DNA of 64,000 bases, from positions 62,001 through 126,000 of the forward strand of contig NZ_JANQBD010000023.1 in the NCBI RefSeq assembly GCF_024722015.1. Direction: 5' to 3'. This document shows positions 19,140 through 28,038 of this stretch, piece by piece. The notes beneath the pieces were generated by a model, which saw only the letters and a program-made list of their open reading frames with translations, was not told where the DNA came from and searched no databases. Each line of letters starts with the position of its first letter. Positions within the stretch are counted from its first letter, which is position 1. The DNA is from Paenibacillus radicis (ex Xue et al. 2023). GTDB lineage: Bacteria > Bacillota > Bacilli > Paenibacillales > NBRC-103111. The translations under genes and the position numbers were made by a program.

Positions 19140-20152
19140 ACAGAATCCCCTCCAAAAAGATAATTAACCGTTCCCATTAAATCCTCATTATCCTCATACA
19201 CTTTATTAAGATCATCCTGACCGACGGCAGTAGGACCTGTGAGATGTACGGTCAATACAAGTTTCTTGTCTACAGGATAACACAGTAAGTACTCATAAGC
19301 AACATGCTGCCTATATAGAAAAAACTGTACTTTACTGTTTAGGTAAGCATCCAGAACCCCTATCCTTTGCTCACCCGCTTGTTTGGCATCGTTGGCTCCT
19401 ATGTTATAAAATCTTCCCTTTCCGACATTGCCGGCAACTTGCCGCAGCCCATCGCTTCCCTCCACGTTCCATACGGATACTCCCCTTACTTTAAAGCCCT
19501 TTAAAGCGGTGGGATCATAGGCATTTCGAAACGCTTCATACAGCTTTTCAAACTTATTTAGTTCATTTAGCTTTTGAATGTCAATAAACTCTATAAAAAA
19601 GTGCAGAATTTGCTGCTTCCTATCGATCTCAATTCTAGCGGCTTCAAGCTGTTTTACAGGATCTCTAAACAAGCCCAGCTCCTCAATATTCCTTATAATT
19701 TCAGCACACGCCACATTAACAGCTGCCGAGTAATTTTTATCGGAACGAATCTCATATTTCAAAAGGGTGAGCCCAAACAGATCGGAAGGAATATGAAACT
19801 CATTGATATCTATACCATTCTTATGCAAGGGAACCAGATTAGGGACCAAGAAAAAGACCCGTTTCCTCTTTAATCTCCCCCAAAACATTCCCATTTCAAA
19901 AATCGTATTATCTCGGGGAGATAAATAAATTTGCTCCCTCATGTAAACGATATCATCAGCCGAAAACACAAATACCGCGAAATCCGTATTCTCTAGCTGC
20001 TCCTCAAGATCTTCCATCGGGTATTTGTTTGCTTTAAAAACTTCGGCTGACCATGGAGTGACCTCTGTGTAGTAGCTCAATTGTTGATGAATGGCTGTAA
20101 CAAGAGGAATGGATTCTCTTGCCGATCCAATGAAGACCCGAGGTTTATTCAC
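19136..20152 (-). CDS. TIR-like domain protein (predicted nucleotide-binding/NADase type) with a C-terminal sensor-like domain
   Basis: The N-terminal domain (about residues 3-160) follows the TIR-like family seen in CAP12/Pycsar-type bacterial immune effectors. It opens with RVFIGSARES, continues with a WSAEVF segment, a DFAVFVFSADD strand-loop, then the conserved RDNTIFEMGMFWGRL. The glutamate there (E86) is the expected NADase catalytic residue. IPSDLFGL follows. A helical linker (about 165-185) leads to a 150-residue C-terminal domain with alternating strands that could be GAF-like; this is a guess from pattern. The GTG at 20152 is preferred: AGGAGAGGAGG lies 7-8 nt upstream, whereas the ATG at 20182 has an SD only one base away. 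NAD depletion in phage defence is known for relatives, not shown here. Confidence 0.8.
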   Translation of the reverse strand: MNKPRVFIGSARESIPLVTAIHQQLSYYTEVTPWSAEVFKANKYPMEDLEEQLENTDFAVFVFSADDIVYMREQIYLSPRDNTIFEMGMFWGRLKRKRVFFLVPNLVPLHKNGIDINEFHIPSDLFGLTLLKYEIRSDKNYSAAVNVACAEIIRNIEELGLFRDPVKQLEAARIEIDRKQQILHFFIEFIDIQKLNELNKFEKLYEAFRNAYDPTALKGFKVRGVSVWNVEGSDGLRQVAGNVGKGRFYNIGANDAKQAGEQRIGVLDAYLNSKVQFFLYRQHVAYEYLLCYPVDKKLVLTVHLTGPTAVGQDDLNKVYEDNEDLMGTVNYLFGGDSV

Positions 20153-20190
20153 AGCACATGCCTCCTCTCCTAAGGAAATCATTTCCTTTT

Positions 20191-20215
20191 ACTATACTAA
20201 AAAAGCTAGCTTTTT
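20191..20215 (-). promoter_or_regulatory. putative -10 and 16-bp palindrome upstream of the TIR-like gene
   Basis: On the minus strand TATAGT (plus 20191-20196) could be a -10. Directly upstream lies the perfect palindrome AAAAAGCTAGCTTTTT (20200-20215), which would sit in the promoter spacer as an operator would. The -35 is poor (TCGTAA), so the assignment is weak. Confidence 0.3.
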
Positions 20216-20218
20216 ACG

Positions 20219-20268
20219 AGAAAAAGCCCCTCATACCCATCTACAAGGAGGTATTAAGGAGCTTTTTC
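20219..20268 (-). terminator. terminator of the lspA-rluD-patA operon
   Basis: The minus-strand arms AAAAAGCTCCTTA and TGAGGGGCTTTTT (plus 20255-20267 and 20221-20233) pair with G-U wobbles around a 21-nt loop and end in five T. It lies about 30 bp after the patA stop and upstream of the TIR-like gene. Confidence 0.7.
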
Positions 20269-20296
20269 AATCTTAATAATAATTTATTAAAGGAGT

Positions 20297-21451
20297 TTAC
20301 AGCTTACGTACAAACATTTCCAGACGCTCCGTCGCTTTTTCCAATATATCCATTCCATAAGCATAGGAGATTCGAATATAGCCTTCTCCGTATATCGAGA
20401 ATGCATCCCCCGGTACAACCGCGACCTTCTGTTCTTCCAACAGCTTCATTGTAAAATCCATGGATGATAGCTTAAACTTCTCAATGGAGGGAAACAAATA
20501 GAAGGCACCTTCTGGCTTCTCCAGTTCAAATCCCATATCTAATAGCCGCTTGTATACGAAATCTCTGCGCTGAACATACGCTTCCTTCATTGGCAGCGCG
20601 TCGTCTACACCATTCGTTAATGCCTCCAGAGCTGCATATTGGCTAATCGAGCTGGCACAAGTTACATTGTATTGATGCACCTTAACCATATGCTGTGTGA
20701 TCTCTTCTGGAGCAAAAGTAAAGCCTATCCGCCAGCCTGTCATGGAATGGGATTTGGACAACCCGTTAATGACAATCGTTTTCTCGCGCATACCGGGATA
20801 AGATGCCAATGATACATGAGGCTGACCATAAATAAGTTCGCTGTAGATCTCATCAGATATGACGAATATTGATTTGTTTTCCAGCAATTTTGCGATATCC
20901 GCCAGTTCTTCCTTACTCAACACGCGGCCGGTAGGATTCGAGGGATAGCATAAAATAATGCAGCGCGTTTTTTCCGTAATATGAGGCTCCAGCAGCTCTG
21001 CTGTAAGCTTAAATCCATTATTACGCGTATCAGCGTATACCGGGACCCCACCGCACAAACGAACTAAAGGCTCATACCCAGGATAAATAGGACCAGGCAA
21101 TATTACCTCAGAGCCTTCCTCCAAAATAGTACGCAGCGTGATGTCCAGAGCCTGGCTGGCTCCCGAGGTAACGATTACCTCCGATTCGGGTCGATATTCC
21201 AATCCGTATTTCCCTTTAACGAATGCCGAAGCGGCTTGACGCAGCTCCAGCATTCCCGGGTTTGGTGTATAGGTTGTTTTATGAGCATCTATTGCAGCAT
21301 GAGCCGCTTTCATAATATGATCTGGCGTCGGAAAATCCGGTTGGCCGATCGTTAATGTCAACGCATCTTTATAGGTACTGACCAGGTTGGAAATTTTGCG
21401 GATACCCGAGATTTGAATATCCTTTACTCTAGGATTAACTAAATGTTCCAT
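20297..21451 (-). CDS. patA: N-acetyl-L,L-diaminopimelate aminotransferase (class I/II aminotransferase)
   Basis: The 384-residue PLP enzyme resembles B. subtilis PatA along its whole length, including the start MEHLVNPRVKDIQISGIRK. PatA transaminates N-acetyl-2-amino-6-oxopimelate in the acetylase branch of diaminopimelate synthesis. The PLP lysine is K233 in NGLSKSHSMTGWR; the PLP-contacting YPSNPTG and SDEIYSEL motifs are at residues 169-175 and 199-206, and a late GYIRISYA has the carboxylate-binding Arg. It starts 13 bp after the rluD-like stop. With dapH and the deacetylase nearby, a role in this pathway is well supported. Confidence 0.88.
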   Translation of the reverse strand: MEHLVNPRVKDIQISGIRKISNLVSTYKDALTLTIGQPDFPTPDHIMKAAHAAIDAHKTTYTPNPGMLELRQAASAFVKGKYGLEYRPESEVIVTSGASQALDITLRTILEEGSEVILPGPIYPGYEPLVRLCGGVPVYADTRNNGFKLTAELLEPHITEKTRCIILCYPSNPTGRVLSKEELADIAKLLENKSIFVISDEIYSELIYGQPHVSLASYPGMREKTIVINGLSKSHSMTGWRIGFTFAPEEITQHMVKVHQYNVTCASSISQYAALEALTNGVDDALPMKEAYVQRRDFVYKRLLDMGFELEKPEGAFYLFPSIEKFKLSSMDFTMKLLEEQKVAVVPGDAFSIYGEGYIRISYAYGMDILEKATERLEMFVRKL

Positions 21452-21464
21452 TTCCGCATCATCC

Positions 21465-22421
21465 TTATCGATTTTTTAGGACATGTGTCAAATGCTGCAT
21501 GTCTTCTGGCAGAGGAGCTTCGAACTGAAGCTGCTCCCCTGTTCGCGGATGCTTGAAGCCGAGCACAGCCGCGTGCAGCGCTTGCCCTTCTATCGTCATA
21601 CTTTTGCTGCGTGACGGGCCATAGGCCGGATCACCGGCTAGCGGGTGACCGATAAACTTCATATGGACGCGGATTTGATGCGTCCTGCCCGTTTCGAGCT
21701 TCAGCTCCATCAGCGTGTAATCGCCATAACGCTCCAATACAACAAAATGAGTTACAGCGTGCTTGCTATTTCGCTCTGTAACCGTATATAGCTTACGATC
21801 ATGCGGATCCCTTCCGATCGGTGCATCGATAGTACCGTGCTCATGCGCAACATTGCCATGTACAACTGCAATATATTTGCGGTTCACTGTATGCAACTTT
21901 AACTGCTCTGCCAACGATGTGTGGGCCAGATCATTCTTCGCAGCCATCAGCAGCCCCGAGGTATCTTTATCGATACGATGCACGATACCCGGTCTCATGA
22001 TGCCATTGATTCCCGATAAATCCTTGCAGTGATGAAGCAGCGCATTAACCAATGTGCCGCTATAATGTCCCGGTGCCGGATGAACGACAAGACCGCGAGG
22101 TTTATTCACAACAATTAGATCGGAATCCTCATACACTACCTCCAACGGTATTGCTTCAGGAGTCAGATTCAACTCCTCCGGTACAGGAATTACCAAAGCC
22201 AAGCGGTCTCCTTCGATCAGCTTATAGTTAGCTTTTACAGAAGCACCGTTCACCGTTATATGACCTTCCTTTATCCATTGCTGGACCTGTGTACGAGATA
22301 TATCCTCATCCAGTGACTCTGTTATGAATTTATCAATCCGTTCCCCGCTGTCTTCCGTTTCTGCAACCCATTCTTTTAGATTGTCCAAATTGTCGAAACC
22401 TTCTTGTTCTGATGCCGCCAT
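21465..22421 (-). CDS. RluA family pseudouridine synthase (RluD/YlyB type)
   Basis: The protein has an N-terminal S4 RNA-binding domain (ERIDKFITESL to ITVNGASVKANYKL) and a RluA catalytic domain with the active aspartate in GIVHRIDKDTSGLL. The product isomerises uridine in RNA, probably 23S rRNA. The start is uncertain. ATG 22421 (MAASEQ) has AGAGG about 11 nt upstream and begins 4 bp after the lspA stop. An earlier ATG at 22445 overlaps lspA by 20 bp and has GGAG only 2-3 nt away. The order lspA-rluD is conserved in Bacillus. Confidence 0.92.
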   Translation of the reverse strand: MAASEQEGFDNLDNLKEWVAETEDSGERIDKFITESLDEDISRTQVQQWIKEGHITVNGASVKANYKLIEGDRLALVIPVPEELNLTPEAIPLEVVYEDSDLIVVNKPRGLVVHPAPGHYSGTLVNALLHHCKDLSGINGIMRPGIVHRIDKDTSGLLMAAKNDLAHTSLAEQLKLHTVNRKYIAVVHGNVAHEHGTIDAPIGRDPHDRKLYTVTERNSKHAVTHFVVLERYGDYTLMELKLETGRTHQIRVHMKFIGHPLAGDPAYGPSRSKSMTIEGQALHAAVLGFKHPRTGEQLQFEAPLPEDMQHLTHVLKNR

Positions 22422-22425
22422 TCGT

Positions 22426-22917
22426 TTACGCGCCTCTTTTCTCATTTCTCCAGGTGATTAAAGAATCAACAAAAATCAAAATTACCCCTACGACAATTGC
22501 CGAATCCGCGATATTGAAAATAGGGTAAGTATAATCCACAGGACTGCCAAACCAATTAAATTGAAAACGGAACTGCAGGAAATCAACGACCTCTCCGAAC
22601 AAAGCACGATCAACAAAATTGCCAATGGCTCCGCCAAGCAGCAAGCTTAATGCAAACGGCAGAAGCTTGCGCCCTTCTCTGAACGTTTTACGCAAATACC
22701 AAACAATTCCACTTACAACTACAAGAGTTATAACAATGAAAAACCAACGTTGATCCTGCAAAATCCCGAAAGCAGCTCCTCGATTGCGATGAGATGTAAT
22801 TTGGAAAAATTCACCTATTACCGGTCGCGATTCACCCAGCATCAGATTTTTGACGATCGCCCATTTGGTCACCTGATCCAACAGCAGCACAAACAGTGCA
22901 TATATGTAATATCTCAA
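22426..22917 (-). CDS. lspA: lipoprotein signal peptidase (signal peptidase II)
   Basis: LspA cleaves the signal peptide of diacylated prolipoproteins in the membrane. The 163-residue protein has four membrane segments and the two catalytic aspartates in GNFVDRA (D103) and FNIADSA (D138). The NRGAAFG motif (residues 45-51) is also present. The start is TTG 22917 with AGGAG at a spacing of 8; the ATG inside that spacer is out of frame. Its leader carries a hairpin element shared with three other genes in the window. Confidence 0.96.
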   Translation of the reverse strand: MRYYIYALFVLLLDQVTKWAIVKNLMLGESRPVIGEFFQITSHRNRGAAFGILQDQRWFFIVITLVVVSGIVWYLRKTFREGRKLLPFALSLLLGGAIGNFVDRALFGEVVDFLQFRFQFNWFGSPVDYTYPIFNIADSAIVVGVILIFVDSLITWRNEKRGA

Positions 22918-22924
22918 CGTTTCA

Positions 22925-23019
22925 TCTCCTAAGGGTTTCGCATGAGCGAAATCAGCATCGTAAGCATTAACTTAGTTTTGCTTTAGCAAAACTATCCTGG
23001 TAAGCATAAACCTGATTTA
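22925..23019 (-). repeat. hairpin-plus-SD leader element, copy 1 (lspA)
   Basis: The plus strand reads TCTCCTAAGGG (containing the complement of the lspA SD), hairpin TTCGC/GCGAA, then CATCGTAAGCATTAAC and a second hairpin AGTTTTGC/GCAAAACT. The part from CATCG to CTGATT aligns with 62158-62226 over about 65 bp. Confidence 0.5.
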
Positions 23020-23155
23020 TGGCTTCAACAAAAATTTTAGTTTTTTACGCCTGCCTTATTTTTCTTTTACAATGATGCAAGCATTTTCCTATCTTAAAAA
23101 ACACAGTTTGAGTAAAAAATAGTAGCATTGCGATATTATTAAGGAGGCATTCCCT

Positions 23156-23902
23156 ATGAGCAGTCAGCCACTTCAACTGAACTCGCAGCAGCTTCAAGGC
23201 TTAAAATCCGTTCTGCAGGAAGAGAAGCAATGGCTGGAGGAAAAGCTTGAATCCAATGACCACTTTGGTCTTAACGAATCACTAAGGTTTCAAACCGGAG
23301 AATTATCGACCAATGACAATCATCCCGCCGATCTCGGAACCGAAATGTTTGAACGTAGTAAAGACATAGCCTTGAATGAAAGCCGGGAGCGGCACCTTAC
23401 TGATGTAACCGAAGCTTTACACCGTATGGATAACGGGAAATATGGACTTTGCAATACTTGCGGTACCCCCATTCCCTACGAGCGATTACAAGCTGTCCCA
23501 ACAACGCTTTATTGCATGGAGCATGTTCCTGATCCGCACGCTTCTAATAACCGCCCAATCGAAGAAGACCTTCTAGCCCCTCCATTTGGCAGATCCAGCC
23601 TGGATGAGCTATCGAAACAAACCGAATTCGATGGCGAGGATGCTTGGCAGATCGTCGAGAGCTGGGGAACTTCCAACACACCGGCTATGGCCGAGGATCC
23701 GAACGTCTCGAATAATTACGATGACATGGAGATTGAAGCCGATGAGCATGTCGGTTATGTTGAATCCTTCGAAAGCTTTCTCGCAACCGATATGTATGGT
23801 CAGCATGTTACCGTTGTGCGCAACCAAGCCTATCATGATTATATGCATAGCGGCGAAGGCGAAGGCTTGCTTGAACCCGATTCTGATTCCGAAATCCAAT
23901 AG
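23156..23902 (+). CDS. yteA: TraR/DksA-type zinc finger protein, YteA family
   Basis: The 248-residue protein has an N-terminal coiled coil (about residues 10-90) and a DksA-like zinc finger: C99-x2-C102 (CNTCG) and C120-x2-H123 (CMEH), so the fourth ligand is His rather than Cys. This matches the YteA family of spore formers, often linked to sporulation regulation. The acidic C-terminal 100 residues are family typical. ATG 23156 follows AAGGAGG. It is a single gene, convergent with ileS and divergent from lspA. Function not established. Confidence 0.88.
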   Translation: MSSQPLQLNSQQLQGLKSVLQEEKQWLEEKLESNDHFGLNESLRFQTGELSTNDNHPADLGTEMFERSKDIALNESRERHLTDVTEALHRMDNGKYGLCNTCGTPIPYERLQAVPTTLYCMEHVPDPHASNNRPIEEDLLAPPFGRSSLDELSKQTEFDGEDAWQIVESWGTSNTPAMAEDPNVSNNYDDMEIEADEHVGYVESFESFLATDMYGQHVTVVRNQAYHDYMHSGEGEGLLEPDSDSEIQ

Positions 23903-24016
23903 CAAACCCAATCCCTTGAGCTATACCGATATTATTCAGAAGCTTGCTTTCATCCGCAGCCGTGTACCTACGTTTCATCCAGCATCCATTCCATTCAAAA
24001 TATAACTAACGAGCAA

Positions 24017-24050
24017 TCCGGCACAAGATACTTAGGTATCTTATGCCGGA
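24017..24050. repeat. 15-bp inverted repeat between convergent yteA and ileS
   Basis: TCCGGCACAAGATAC (24017-24031) and GTATCTTATGCCGGA (24036-24050) pair with one mismatch (G-U on the minus strand). No T-run follows, so it is a terminator-like hairpin of uncertain efficiency. Confidence 0.6.
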
Positions 24051-24064
24051 GTTGTCCGCTGGTA

Positions 24065-26839
24065 TTAAGAAGTAGCACGGGTACTCAGTTTGATTACATT
24101 CGAACAACGTTTACAAAGCGTCGGATGCTCCGAATCGTGACCGACCTCAGGAGTAACGATCCAGCAGCGCTCACACTTCTCACCTTCTGCTACCGTAATC
24201 TGTATAGCAAGCCCCTTTAGTTGAAGCGCTTCTGATGGGACAGCAGAACTTAATTCGTGAATTTCAACCGCCGATACAATAAACAATTGATCCAGCTGTT
24301 CGAATCCTAGTAGAAGCTCCAGAGTTTCAGCGTCAGGATACAAATGAACAGCAGCTCCGAGGGAGTTTCCGATCAGCTTTTCCTTGCGCGCCTCCTCTAA
24401 CCCCTTTAGCACATCATCACGCAAGTCAATAAACCTTTCCCACTTGAGCTCAATCGCTTCGTTATACAATGAACGGTCTACTGCGGGCAGTTCACTCAGC
24501 TGTACACTTTCCAGCTCAACTCCTGGAATATACTTCCACACTTCATCAGCTGTATGCGGTAAAATTGGGGCAATCAATTTAGTTATTACCGTCAAAGCGT
24601 CATATAATACGGTTTGAGCCGCTTTTCGTGCACCATCATCAGGCAAGTTAGCATATAACCGGTCCTTGATAATATCCAAATAGAAGGAACTCAGCTCAAC
24701 CGCACAAAAATGATGTACTGCTTGGTAGACGACATGGAACTCGTAAGACTCGTATGCTTTTACTACACGTTCCGTCATGCGGTTCAGCCGTACTAATGCA
24801 AACCGGTCTAGCTCACTCATAGTATCAGAGGACACGCGATCCTTAACCGGGTTAAAATTGTACAGGTTTCCAAGCAGGAAACGCAGTGTATTCCGAATTT
24901 TGCGATATACTTCTGTAGTTTGAGTCAAAATATTATCAGAGATTCGATGATCCTGTTGATAATCAACTGAGGATACCCACAATCGAAGGATATCCGCACC
25001 TAGCTTATCACATACTTTATTAGGGTCGATTGTATTTCCAAGCGACTTGGACATTTTACGGCCTTCTCCATCAAGAGTAAAGCCATGGCTCAAAATTCCT
25101 TTATATGGCGCTTGTCCCTTTGCTGCAACACCGGTAATTAAAGATGAGTTAAACCAGCCGCGATATTGGTCGGAGCCTTCCAAGTACAAATCAGCCGGCC
25201 ATTGCAATTCCTCGCGAGTTTCCAGGACTGCAACATGACTTGATCCCGAGTCGAACCAAACGTCCATGATATCTGTTTCTTTGCGGAAATGAGTATGCCC
25301 GCATTTCGAACAAGCAGCTCCTTGCGGCAGCAGTTGGCTTTCATCCTTTTGAAACCAGGCATTGGAGCCTTCTTCTTCGAAAATTCGCGCAACATGCTCA
25401 ATAGTCTCGTTATTAACTAAAGGCTCATTACAGCTGCGGCAGTAAAAAATCGGAATAGGCACGCCCCATACACGTTGGCGAGAAATACACCAGTCTCCAC
25501 GATCCGCAATCATATTATGAAGGCGAACCTCTCCCCAGTTCGGCGTCCACTTAACCTGCTTGATCTCTTCAAGCATCTCCTGACGGAACTTATCTACAGA
25601 AGCAAACCATTGTTCAGTCGCTCGATAAATAACCGGCTTCTTCGTACGCCAATCATGGGGATACTGATGCTGAATCATGCTCATTTGCAGCAGATGTCCA
25701 GACTCCTTCAGCATCTCCGTAATCATTTTATTACCCTTATCATAGAAGACACCTTCAAAGCCCGGAGCTTCTGCTGTAAAATGTCCCTGATCATCTACAG
25801 GGCATAATACGCCCAGATTGTAACGCTGACCAATTACAAAGTCATCTTCACCATGGCCAGGAGCTGTATGAACACAGCCTGTACCTGCTTCCAATGTTAC
25901 ATGATCACCAACCATTACCAAAGATGTACGGTCATAAAACGGGTGCTGGCATAGCACATACTCCAGCTCGCTTCCTTTTACCTGGGAAAGAACTTCAACA
26001 TTCGTCCATCCGATTTGCTTGGAAGCTGCTTCCAATAGGCCTTGGGCTAATACATACTTCTTCCCGTCAGCCAAAACAATTGCATAATCAAATTCCGGAT
26101 GCAAGCTGATGCCTAAATTTGCAGGAAGAGTCCATGGTGTCGTAGTCCATATAACGATCGATGCATCTTCTGGCAGCTTGCCCTTGCCGTCCTTCACCTG
26201 AAAGGCTACGTATACGGATGCAGAAGTTTTATCTTGATACTCAATCTCGGCTTCTGCCAGAGCGCTCTCTGAGGATGGGGACCAATATACAGGCTTCAAG
26301 CCTTTGTAGATATAACCCTTATTGACCATTTCGCCAAAGACACGGATTTGCTGCGCCTCATATTTAGGCTGCAAAGTAATATAAGGGTTTTTCCAATCTC
26401 CACGGATCGCCAACCGCTTGAATTGCGATTTCTGCTTCTCTACGGATTGAAGAGCATACTCTTCACAGTATTTGCGGAACTCGTGAACGCTCATTTTTTT
26501 GCGGTCAACCTTGCCTCCATTGGCAATGGCCTGCTCAATCGGCAAGCCGTGCGTATCCCAGCCTGGCACATAGGGGGCATCATAGCCCTGCATCGTTTTG
26601 AACCTGACGATAATATCTTTCAACGTCTTATTCAATGCATGGCCGATATGGATATCTCCATTCGCATAAGGAGGCCCGTCATGCAAAATAAACTTGGGCT
26701 TTCCTTTGCGGCTTTCCTGTACTTTAGCGTAAATATCAATTTCTTCCCAATGCTGCTGTAACTTCGGTTCGGCTTGCGGCAAGTTGCCACGCATTGGAAA
26801 TTCGGTCTGCAGCAGGTTTAATGTTTTTCCATAATCCAT
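24065..26839 (-). CDS. ileS: isoleucyl-tRNA synthetase
   Basis: IleS charges tRNA-Ile. The 924-residue class I synthetase has HIGH at residues 64-67 ([10 protein letters not shown]) and KMSKS in [14 protein letters not shown]-terminal zinc site is visible as CERCW and CKRCS. The chosen ATG 26839 (MDYGKT) has GGAG about 12 nt upstream and gives the B. subtilis length; earlier in-frame ATGs at 26857 and 26851 and the long extension to 26914 fall in the leader. Expression is controlled by the T-box leader upstream. The position between divIVA and lspA is conserved in Bacillus. Confidence 0.95.
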   Translation of the reverse strand: MDYGKTLNLLQTEFPMRGNLPQAEPKLQQHWEEIDIYAKVQESRKGKPKFILHDGPPYANGDIHIGHALNKTLKDIIVRFKTMQGYDAPYVPGWDTHGLPIEQAIANGGKVDRKKMSVHEFRKYCEEYALQSVEKQKSQFKRLAIRGDWKNPYITLQPKYEAQQIRVFGEMVNKGYIYKGLKPVYWSPSSESALAEAEIEYQDKTSASVYVAFQVKDGKGKLPEDASIVIWTTTPWTLPANLGISLHPEFDYAIVLADGKKYVLAQGLLEAASKQIGWTNVEVLSQVKGSELEYVLCQHPFYDRTSLVMVGDHVTLEAGTGCVHTAPGHGEDDFVIGQRYNLGVLCPVDDQGHFTAEAPGFEGVFYDKGNKMITEMLKESGHLLQMSMIQHQYPHDWRTKKPVIYRATEQWFASVDKFRQEMLEEIKQVKWTPNWGEVRLHNMIADRGDWCISRQRVWGVPIPIFYCRSCNEPLVNNETIEHVARIFEEEGSNAWFQKDESQLLPQGAACSKCGHTHFRKETDIMDVWFDSGSSHVAVLETREELQWPADLYLEGSDQYRGWFNSSLITGVAAKGQAPYKGILSHGFTLDGEGRKMSKSLGNTIDPNKVCDKLGADILRLWVSSVDYQQDHRISDNILTQTTEVYRKIRNTLRFLLGNLYNFNPVKDRVSSDTMSELDRFALVRLNRMTERVVKAYESYEFHVVYQAVHHFCAVELSSFYLDIIKDRLYANLPDDGARKAAQTVLYDALTVITKLIAPILPHTADEVWKYIPGVELESVQLSELPAVDRSLYNEAIELKWERFIDLRDDVLKGLEEARKEKLIGNSLGAAVHLYPDAETLELLLGFEQLDQLFIVSAVEIHELSSAVPSEALQLKGLAIQITVAEGEKCERCWIVTPEVGHDSEHPTLCKRCSNVIKLSTRATS

Positions 26840-26975
26840 CGTCAGCTTCATCTCCATCGAATAAAATAGTATCCCGCCCCAACGAACACTTAAGGCATTC
26901 CATTCCCCTCCCAACTACAAGCTCTCGCTCTTGGAGAGATATTGTGAGGGTCAGAACAGCGTTTGAATAGGGTCG

Positions 26976-27375
26976 GTGAAACAAAAATAAACCTCCCATC
27001 CCAAAAGGGACGAGAAGTCTCGCGGTACCACCCTGATTAAGGCTGCTGCTCCCTGCAGAAGGATTTTAAGATAAACGTTCCTTCCGACGGCAATAACATA
27101 ACCTTCGCTCATTGATCTATAACGGGATCATCCGATCTTCTTTACTGTTATTCAAGAGACGCTCATGGGTGATTTTCGTTTACTACAGTGGCCAGGCTTC
27201 CACCAAATCCCCGACTCGCTAACACTGCGTACGTAAAGTACTCGTCCCAGTCAACGCTTTACATGATTATTAACTTCATTTATGAGCAACCATTACTCCA
27301 AGCTGGACATGTTGGTTGTTAATGGCCTCATGCCACATAACTACTAACACCTCTAATGGTTGTTACTTATACTGG
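26976..27375 (-). promoter_or_regulatory. T-box riboswitch, isoleucine type
   Basis: The minus strand contains the T-box core AGGGTGGTACCGCG (plus 27021-27034). A stem I region upstream has AGCGAGTCGGGG and a specifier-loop candidate GAAAATCACCC, whose ATC codon (plus 27171-27173) fits isoleucine and ileS. The leader terminator has arms ACTTCTCGTCCC and GGGATGGGAGGT (three G-U pairs), then TTATTTTT. Uncharged tRNA-Ile should stabilise the antiterminator. Confidence 0.92.
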
Positions 27376-27404
27376 AGTATAGCGAAATTGCAGCTCTTCG
27401 TCAA
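27376..27404 (-). promoter_or_regulatory. sigma-A promoter of the ileS T-box leader
   Basis: On the minus strand: TTGACG (plus 27399-27404), a 17-bp spacer and TATACT (plus 27376-27381). Confidence 0.82.
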
Positions 27405-27439
27405 CTTACCATAAGTCATGTTACATATAACAAGCCTAG

Positions 27440-27919
27440 TTACGGCTGCTCAACTTCCATCCGCTCCAAAGAATTCCAATCTTCCTTGCTAAGCAGCTCC
27501 AATTGGGCCTCCAATAAAGTACGGAACCTTGTGCGGTAGATGGAAGCCTGCTTTTTCAGCTCTTCGATCTCCACAGCAACTTTACGCGACTTCGTCAATG
27601 ATTCGTTAATGATCCTATCCGCGTTTTTCTCCGCTTCTTTTATGATTAGCTGTGCTTCTTTCTTGGAATTGTTCTTGACTTCATCTGCCGCTTCTTGGGC
27701 TACAATGATTGTTTTACTTAATGTTTCTTCAATATTGGAAAAATGATTCAGTCGTTCTTGAATGGTAACCAATTGATTCTGCAAATCTTTATTTTCCCGA
27801 ATTAACGCTTCATAATCTTTAATCACCAAATCCAAAAATTCATTAACCTGGTCTTCATCATACCCACGAAATGAACGTCCAAATTCTTTATTATGTATAT
27901 CCAACGGTGTTAAAGGCAT
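27440..27919 (-). CDS. divIVA: DivIVA septum/pole-targeting protein
   Basis: DivIVA binds curved membrane at septa and poles and recruits partners. The 159-residue protein has the N-terminal lipid-binding domain (MPLTPLDIHNKEFGRSFRGY) and then long coiled-coil repeats. The start is ATG 27919 with AGGAGGT upstream; the longer in-frame extension to 28006 is non-conserved. It lies between ylmH and ileS as in Bacillus. Confidence 0.95.
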   Translation of the reverse strand: MPLTPLDIHNKEFGRSFRGYDEDQVNEFLDLVIKDYEALIRENKDLQNQLVTIQERLNHFSNIEETLSKTIIVAQEAADEVKNNSKKEAQLIIKEAEKNADRIINESLTKSRKVAVEIEELKKQASIYRTRFRTLLEAQLELLSKEDWNSLERMEVEQP

Positions 27920-28038
27920 TGCTGCACCTCCTGAATATTTAAAAAACACTTTTATATGCTTAACTTCTGTCCTACGCGTATTGCTATATTCGACAGTTCC
28001 CTTCATTTTCCTTCATTCCACAACAAAAAAAATCGGCG

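Noticed and set aside
20297-21451. Aminotransferase considered as a generic aspartate aminotransferase
   Set aside because: Whole-length similarity to PatA and proximity to dapH and the deacetylase make the diaminopimelate branch the better call.
23586-24005. 139-codon plus-strand frame overlapping the end of yteA
   Set aside because: Out-of-frame shadow with Met-rich composition and no SD; yteA itself is well supported.
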